Assembly: GCA_003661745.1 (NCBI GenBank) | Contig: QMWS01000043.1 | Coordinates: 1 to 6,589, forward strand | DNA: 6,589 nucleotides | Direction: 5' to 3' | Origin: Thermoprotei archaeon | GTDB lineage: Archaea > Thermoproteota > Thermoprotei_A > Sulfolobales > NBVN01 | Part shown: piece by piece, positions 1 through 6,200 of the stretch | Layout of the letters: each line of letters opens with the position of its first letter | Numbering within the stretch: the first letter of the stretch is position 1 | Position numbers and translations under genes: made by a program | The notes under the pieces: generated by a model | What the model was told of the DNA's origin: nothing | Seen by the model: only the letters and a program-made list of their open reading frames with translations | The model's database searches: none

Positions 1-1
1 A

Positions 2-205
2 AGAGAAGACGGCGAAATAAAATATAAATGTTTAAAATGTGGACGTGAATATCCGCGAGTAATTCAACATCTGCAAGGGCAAAAATATGAAGATGTTTTC
101 TTACTAGGTTATCAAGAAACAATTAACGGTAGAAACCATAAATATATCATGTTTATCTTTCCTGACGGAACGTTTGTTTTGAGCGATGACTTCAATAAAA
201 TCTAG
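2..205 (+). CDS. C-terminal fragment of a small protein with a partial zinc-finger motif
   Basis: The frame is open from the window edge to TAG 203-205 and gives 67 residues; the true start lies upstream. I do not recognise the family. Near the visible N-terminus is CLKCGREYPRVIQHL: Cys-x2-Cys-Gly, then nine residues between the second Cys and a His. That spacing matches the first three zinc ligands of Ros/MucR-type C2H2 fingers, but the expected final His is missing (HLQGQKY follows), so zinc binding is uncertain. The remaining ~45 residues are mixed, with a strand-rich end (KYIMFIFPDGTFVLSDDF). The stop codon touches the ribosome binding site of the next gene, and only 12 bases separate the two frames, so they are probably co-transcribed and translationally coupled. 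A small DNA-binding or virion accessory protein is possible; neither is shown by the sequence. Confidence 0.72.
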   Translation, partial: REDGEIKYKCLKCGREYPRVIQHLQGQKYEDVFLLGYQETINGRNHKYIMFIFPDGTFVLSDDFNKI

Positions 206-211
206 AGGTGA
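204..211 (+). promoter_or_regulatory. Shine-Dalgarno site AGAGGTGA for the large gene
   Basis: AGAGGTGA complements the 3' end of 16S rRNA and lies six bases before ATG 218, an ideal spacing. It overlaps the last two bases of the upstream TAG, so a ribosome ending the first gene is already at the start site. This decides the start at 218 rather than the in-frame ATG at 230, which would be 18 bases from the site. The GGTGA core is common in archaea but also occurs in bacteria. Confidence 0.85.
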
Positions 212-217
212 ACAAAA

Positions 218-3200
218 ATGGGGCTTATAATGGTTGCGGAGAAGAAAACAAAGACGCCTGCTTCTTATACTGAACATTGGAGCACTAAATATCCTACCGA
301 CCAAAATTGGGCGCAAGTCTGTCAAACAGATGATGGTGACACTTCATATCAAAGAACGACAGATGGCGTATATGAAACTGTTCCTCCAAATGAAAGGGCA
401 CTTTTTACTGCGGACTTCTCGGATATTCCTGAAGATGCACATATCCAGAAGATTGAAGTGCAAATAAAAGCTCGTTCGGAACATGCTACTTATACAGGCT
501 TAATTTATCCATATATTAAAGTTCAAGGCTCTTATTATACTAAGTCTGGTGGGTATCCTTCAACATCATACACTACTTATACAGGGGTATGGCATATAAA
601 TCCGAAAACTAATTCGCGTTGGAGTAGAGAAGATTTATTTAATTTAGAATTTGGTGCCCGTGGAAGAAGTGGCTATCAATATAATTATGGATTGTATATT
701 TGTTACCCAATTAGATTAACATATGTTAAAATCACAGTTTATTATTTCCGTCGAGGTGGTTTATTATATAAATCTGAGAATACTATTTATCTACCACGTT
801 TGCCTCAAAGATGTGTAATAGCTGGCGAAAGATTAACCAATTATCCTTATTATGCAGTTTTTTGGGCTGAAAACAATTATATATACTACAAGATAAGTAA
901 GGATGGATATAGATGGTCACCTAGAAAAACAGCAGTATCAGACTTGAACACTAGCGGTAAGTATGACTGGACAGTTTTTTCTGAAGGATATTATCTTTTG
1001 CTTGCATACACGACAGGAACATATAATAATGATGACCCAAATGCCGCGGCAGTTAAAGTGAAATATGGCTATGTCTACGAGAGTTCTGCCTCAATGTATA
1101 TTAGTTGGTATAGTCCAGTCACGCTATGGCATGCGGCTAACTTGGTTAATTTATCAATTTGTAAAAGTGGAAGTTATTGGTATGTGGCGGCATGTGGATA
1201 TAGATTAGATGGTGGCGGTTACATGAGATATGCGGTAAAAAGGAGTAGCACGCCTTATTCTTCGAGCAGTTGGACTTCTATCCTTGACCCGACGACTGCA
1301 CCTGATACCATGATTAGAAATCAAATAACGCTTTTGGAAGATACAGCGGCTGGGACAGGATATATTTTGCTTGTCTTCACCAGATATTATTCAACTTCTT
1401 TATATTACAGGCGGTATGACGGAAGCAGTTGGTCTAGTCTTACCAGTTTCGGAAGCAAAAAAGCAAACGTTAGAGAAAATATTTCTTCTGGAAGTTATGG
1501 AACCTATGCGATTTTCACTGCAATACAGTCTGATGGAAAATGGAAAATGTGGTATTATAACAATGGATGGGTTGAACATGGAGATGTTCCAGATGATGCA
1601 AGCGAATATCCAGCAATAGCTGGCTATCGAGCAAAAAATGAAAAGTCTTCAGCAATAGTTTTCTCTGCAAACGACAATGTTTACATCCGAACTTACTTCA
1701 AACAAACTGACAATCCATCTCTTAAAAACACGGAAAACGTATTAAAATACTGTTATAAAATTAATCCGCAAAGCATTCAAGTGCCCAAAAGAATATATTG
1801 TTCTACTCATATTTTAGGAGTTCCAATTGTTATTTTGCATCCACAGAAAAAGTCAATATCAGTTTTTATGCATTCACTTCCAATATCTCTCAATTATTCT
1901 TCAACTGCATATTTTCCTGTGAATGGACGGGCAATATGGATTGTTGACAATAAGACTGAATATTCTGGAGTTTATTATGTTTTCTGGAAAGAATCAAGTT
2001 ATATTTATTATCGATATAGCTTTGATGGGGTAACTTGGTCTAATCCACTAATAATAGTTGAAGACGTTTCGGTTTCTACCTTTGCAGTTGGATATTCAAA
2101 ATATAGTGGTTATAGAAAGTTTCTGATTTGTTATGCACATGATACTGGCGGGTCTGGAACAACTAAGTATGAAGCTAAAATTGTGATTTTGGATATTAAA
2201 GAGGATGGGACGCTTGAAACAGTGAGCGGAACACCAAAAGTAATAAGAAAGGGAGGTGGTGGTTTCCGTCCTTATGTAACGACAAGCAAAAACGGTTATT
2301 ATTGGTGGTTAGGCATTGAATTTTATAACACTGATGATTATCCATCCAGTTACGGAATATTTCTTTATCGAGCATATTATAGTTCAACTAGCTTTTCTCT
2401 AATAAAGTCGTATAATGAGTCGGGCGGCTATCAAACAAGATATATACTTGCTCCATCGCCAACATATATTTACGGAGTTTTCTTCGCTAAAGGTAGATAT
2501 TACGACTCTTATTACAAATATGATGAATATATCTCTTCTGGTTGGCGAGGATTAGCAAATATAACGTCAAAAACAAGTAGCATGTATGGTGAAATTGTCG
2601 CGTCGTATGATTACAATAATAATGAAATTATGTTAATTATGAAGACCGCTAGCTCAACATGGAAAAGCAGGGTTTTTAAGTCTGGAAATACATGGGGGTC
2701 AACTTATACTTTTGACTCGTTGGGCATTTCTTATATTGCTTCAACGTTTTATCAGGATAAACATCGTGGGGTCTTTCGTTATAGTAGCACTATAATAAAG
2801 GAAATAGGAAGTAAATACTTCACTGGTTCTGGTTGGTCAGGTAGTTTAACCTTATTTGAAACGCCTTCATTCACTAACTATGGTGTTGCAATACAGGCGG
2901 ATACAGAAGAAGGAAATGAAAGGATGACTTATACTTTTGGATATAGAATTTTGAGTGGTAGTTATTATTATATATTTCTTATGCGTCGTCCATTTATAGC
3001 TCAATCCGAACCAACCTATTCTATCGACGTAACGTTGGTTAAACGATTAACCAAACAATATAATTTGGATGCGGTGCTTAAATTCTTAGGTGCAAATAAT
3101 GTTACAGAGACAAGATATTTTAGAAATGATGAACAATTTCTTTTAACCAATACAAGCAGTTCTGACAGCCTAACAATTTCAAAGACAGGCGCATATAACA

Positions 3201-6200
3201 CAGCCCGTTTTCATATTAAAGTTTTAGACCAAGATGATAATGTAATCAAGGATTGGACAAGCTTCTCATATAGCTATGGCTCAGTAAGCTTAAAGACATT
3301 CGATTTATCTATGCCTGAATATAAAATGCCAGTTGATGGAAAATTGAAAATCCAAGTGAAACTTGAAATTGATGGAACTTATTCGTCCGTAAGAACATTC
3401 ACCAGTGATTTAATGTTTACTAAGTGCGACGGACTGATGGCTTCAACATGGAAAGTAAAAGTTTATCTTGGCTTATCAAAATTCCTTATTGAAGACCAAT
3501 GGATTACTACCACTTTCTTCTATTATGGCAATTCAACTTATAACAGTAGAGTGGAAAATATTCGGTTGATGCTTGGGCGGACATATAAGGTTGATGTGCC
3601 GATAATTGAGAGGGATAGGATTGTTCCTGCTCATGGCTGTGTGCTTTATCTGCCGTTAGATGGCAATGTGTATGATAAAAGCGGGAATGGAAATAACGGC
3701 ACAAATTACGGCGCATCTTGGATAGATGGTAAATATGGAAGAGCATTAGACTTTGATGGTGATAATGATTATGTGCAAATTCCAGATGATGATTCGTTGG
3801 AGCCTTCGGATTATATTACGTTAGTGGCATGGTTCAAGACAGAAGATTATACGCGGGACTTACAGACATTAATGATGAAGTGGGAAGGTTATAATGTGTG
3901 TTATCGCTGGTCTGGAAGTCAGCCTTATATCTGGTTTGAACTTAGAGGGACAGACGATGTTACACGTAGCCTGACTAACAGTGATATTGTCGGCGAATGG
4001 AACATTCAAAATAACACTTGGTATCATGTTGTGGCAGTTTATGATGGACAATATATGAAGGTGTATATTGATGGAGAGTTATATCAAAGCAAGAATGTTG
4101 GTTCTTTCACAATTAAGGGTTCGGGCGCTAATCTGGTTTTAGGTCAAGTTTCATGGCTCGGTGAACGATACCTTCAAGGTAGTCTTGATGAAGTTATAAT
4201 CTTTGAGCGTGCTTTATCCGAGGATGAAATAAAAAGCTTGTATGCTTACGGTCGATTATTCTCATATACGATGGATATTGTGTTGCAGAAAGTTAGAAAG
4301 GCTCTTCATCCAAAGGCTTCACTCTTCTATAACTTCGAGGACAAAGGCACAAAGATTTTGGATATGTTAAGGAAACATGATGGAGACTTGAAATTTAGCC
4401 GTGTAACCGTATGGGATACTGGAACAAGCACTGACTATGATACGACTGACCCAGTAGGCGCAGGATGGACAAAAGTCACTAGCACAAGTCATAGCTTTAC
4501 TGGTAAAATGGTATTTGAAAATGCATTTGTTCGAGTAGTATTAGATAACATATTTAAAAGTAGTGGGTGGACACAGCTTGTTTGGGATGGCTCACAGTGG
4601 ATAACTAATCCTTGGCATTATTCAGAAGTTAAGATTAATAACAATAAATTTACTAATCCAGCATGGACACCAATTCTGATTTCGGTCTCAGAAACAAAGG
4701 CAGAAGCAAAATTTGAAACACCTTATAATGCATATTTCGTGGCTGAATTGACCGATAAAAGTCCTTACATTAAAATTATTGCGCATCCAGAAGGAGATAC
4801 AATTAATTATTATAAATTCTGGGTTTATTTCCGTCAGAGATTCGAGGCTTTATATAAAGATTCGCCAAGAACACTTTTGGATAGATATTTTGTCGGAACT
4901 TATCAAGGCGCAACAGATAATGTTGGCACTCAATACTTTAATAAAGGAAATATTATTCAAAATATCGGAAAGCATATGAATTCCCGCTCTACCGAATCTG
5001 CAACTAGAAAAATACGAAGAATTGGCGGGGTATTTACTAATCAGACATCATATACAGATTCGAGGTATTGGAACGGGATAACTATTAATAATCCTGAAGA
5101 CGGAGATTATATTTATTTCGGCGGAATGCGACATAAAGACCCATATGACTTTCAATATTTTGATGCAGAAGATATTAAAGTTCAAGGTATTATACATACG
5201 GCTACTAGAAGTGTGACAGGTGAGAATGTTGGCACTGGCGACGGCTCAAACAAGACTTTCTATCTTGATTATGCTCACGTCAAATCTGGAACCTTAACAG
5301 TTTATAAGAATGGAGAAGAAGTTCCAAGCATAGATTATGTGTGTTATTGGGATGAAGGACGGATAGTTTTTAATACGGCGCCCGAAAGTGGAGCCTCGAT
5401 AACTGCCGATTATACTTATTATGTTTGTTATGAATGCGAAGACAATTCAGTTGCTTATAATCCGTCTTCCTCTCCAGTAACAGTCCTAAAGAAAGAAAAC
5501 TTACAGATGGAAGGACTCTATCAGGTGTTCTTGAAAGTTATTCCGAAAAGCACTTTAAGCACTGAATATCAAGCGGAAGTTGGCGGAAAACAGGGCGAAT
5601 GGGTAAAATTTGAAGACCAGTATACTTCAATTCAAAGTGCAGATGATGTTTATTGGCAAGTGCTTGACTTAGGCATCTTTAATATAAAATATGGAGACAC
5701 GTTAAAGATAAACGTGAAGGATACATCTAGCTCACAAGAAGTTTATCTTGATTATGTGCTTTTAATCAAGTTCCCAGAGTTCTTCTGTGATTCACCTGCT
5801 TGCCAATCAGCAATGGAATGGCTTGAAGAATTAGGAAGATTCTCTCAGACAAGAACAGATGGAAAGTTTGGATATTATGCTTTAATTTTTGACTCTTACA
5901 CTCGAACGTGGATTGAAATTCCAGACTCAGACGATTTAGACTTAACTAATAAATTGACGATTTCATTTTGGTGGAAAGATAATGGCTCGCCGACAGGAAC
6001 ATACTGTGAACTTATAAACAAATTGAATGCCTATCAAGTTTTCTTTGATTATTATCCTAATATCAGATTTTGGGCTTGGATTGGCGGAACACGTTATAAC
6101 ATGGCTCAATACAATGCAACCGAACTCCAAGACGGAAATTGGCATTTAATAACAATAACTTATGATGGAACATACACAAAAATCTATATCGACGACCAGC

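Noticed and set aside
206..217. Promoter or terminator between the two genes
   Set aside because: The gap is 12 bases and is taken up by the ribosome binding site and spacer.
230..232. Alternative start codon for the large gene
   Set aside because: It is in frame but 18 bases from the ribosome binding site, whereas ATG 218 is six bases from it.
104..325. Minus-strand ORF of 73 codons near the left end
   Set aside because: It crosses both plus-strand genes, has no ribosome binding site that I can see and no recognisable protein pattern. The other minus-strand ORFs (2196-2387, 3016-3201, 3507-3746, 3869-4051, 5963-6145) are rejected as antisense shadows of the long frame.
234..467. Plus-strand ORF of 77 codons in another frame, and similar ones at 1371-1619 and 4779-4979
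   Set aside because: All lie inside the large gene in a shifted frame, while the main frame there codes for coherent domain sequence.
794..805. PRLP (residues 193-196) as a sialidase FRIP motif
   Set aside because: It fits x-R-x-P near the start of propeller 1, but propeller 2 has no counterpart and no other sialidase catalytic residues can be placed. I do not claim enzyme activity.
5786..5803. CDSPAC (C1857, C1862) as a zinc site
   Set aside because: Only two Cys with no second ligand pair nearby; a local disulfide or free thiols are more likely.
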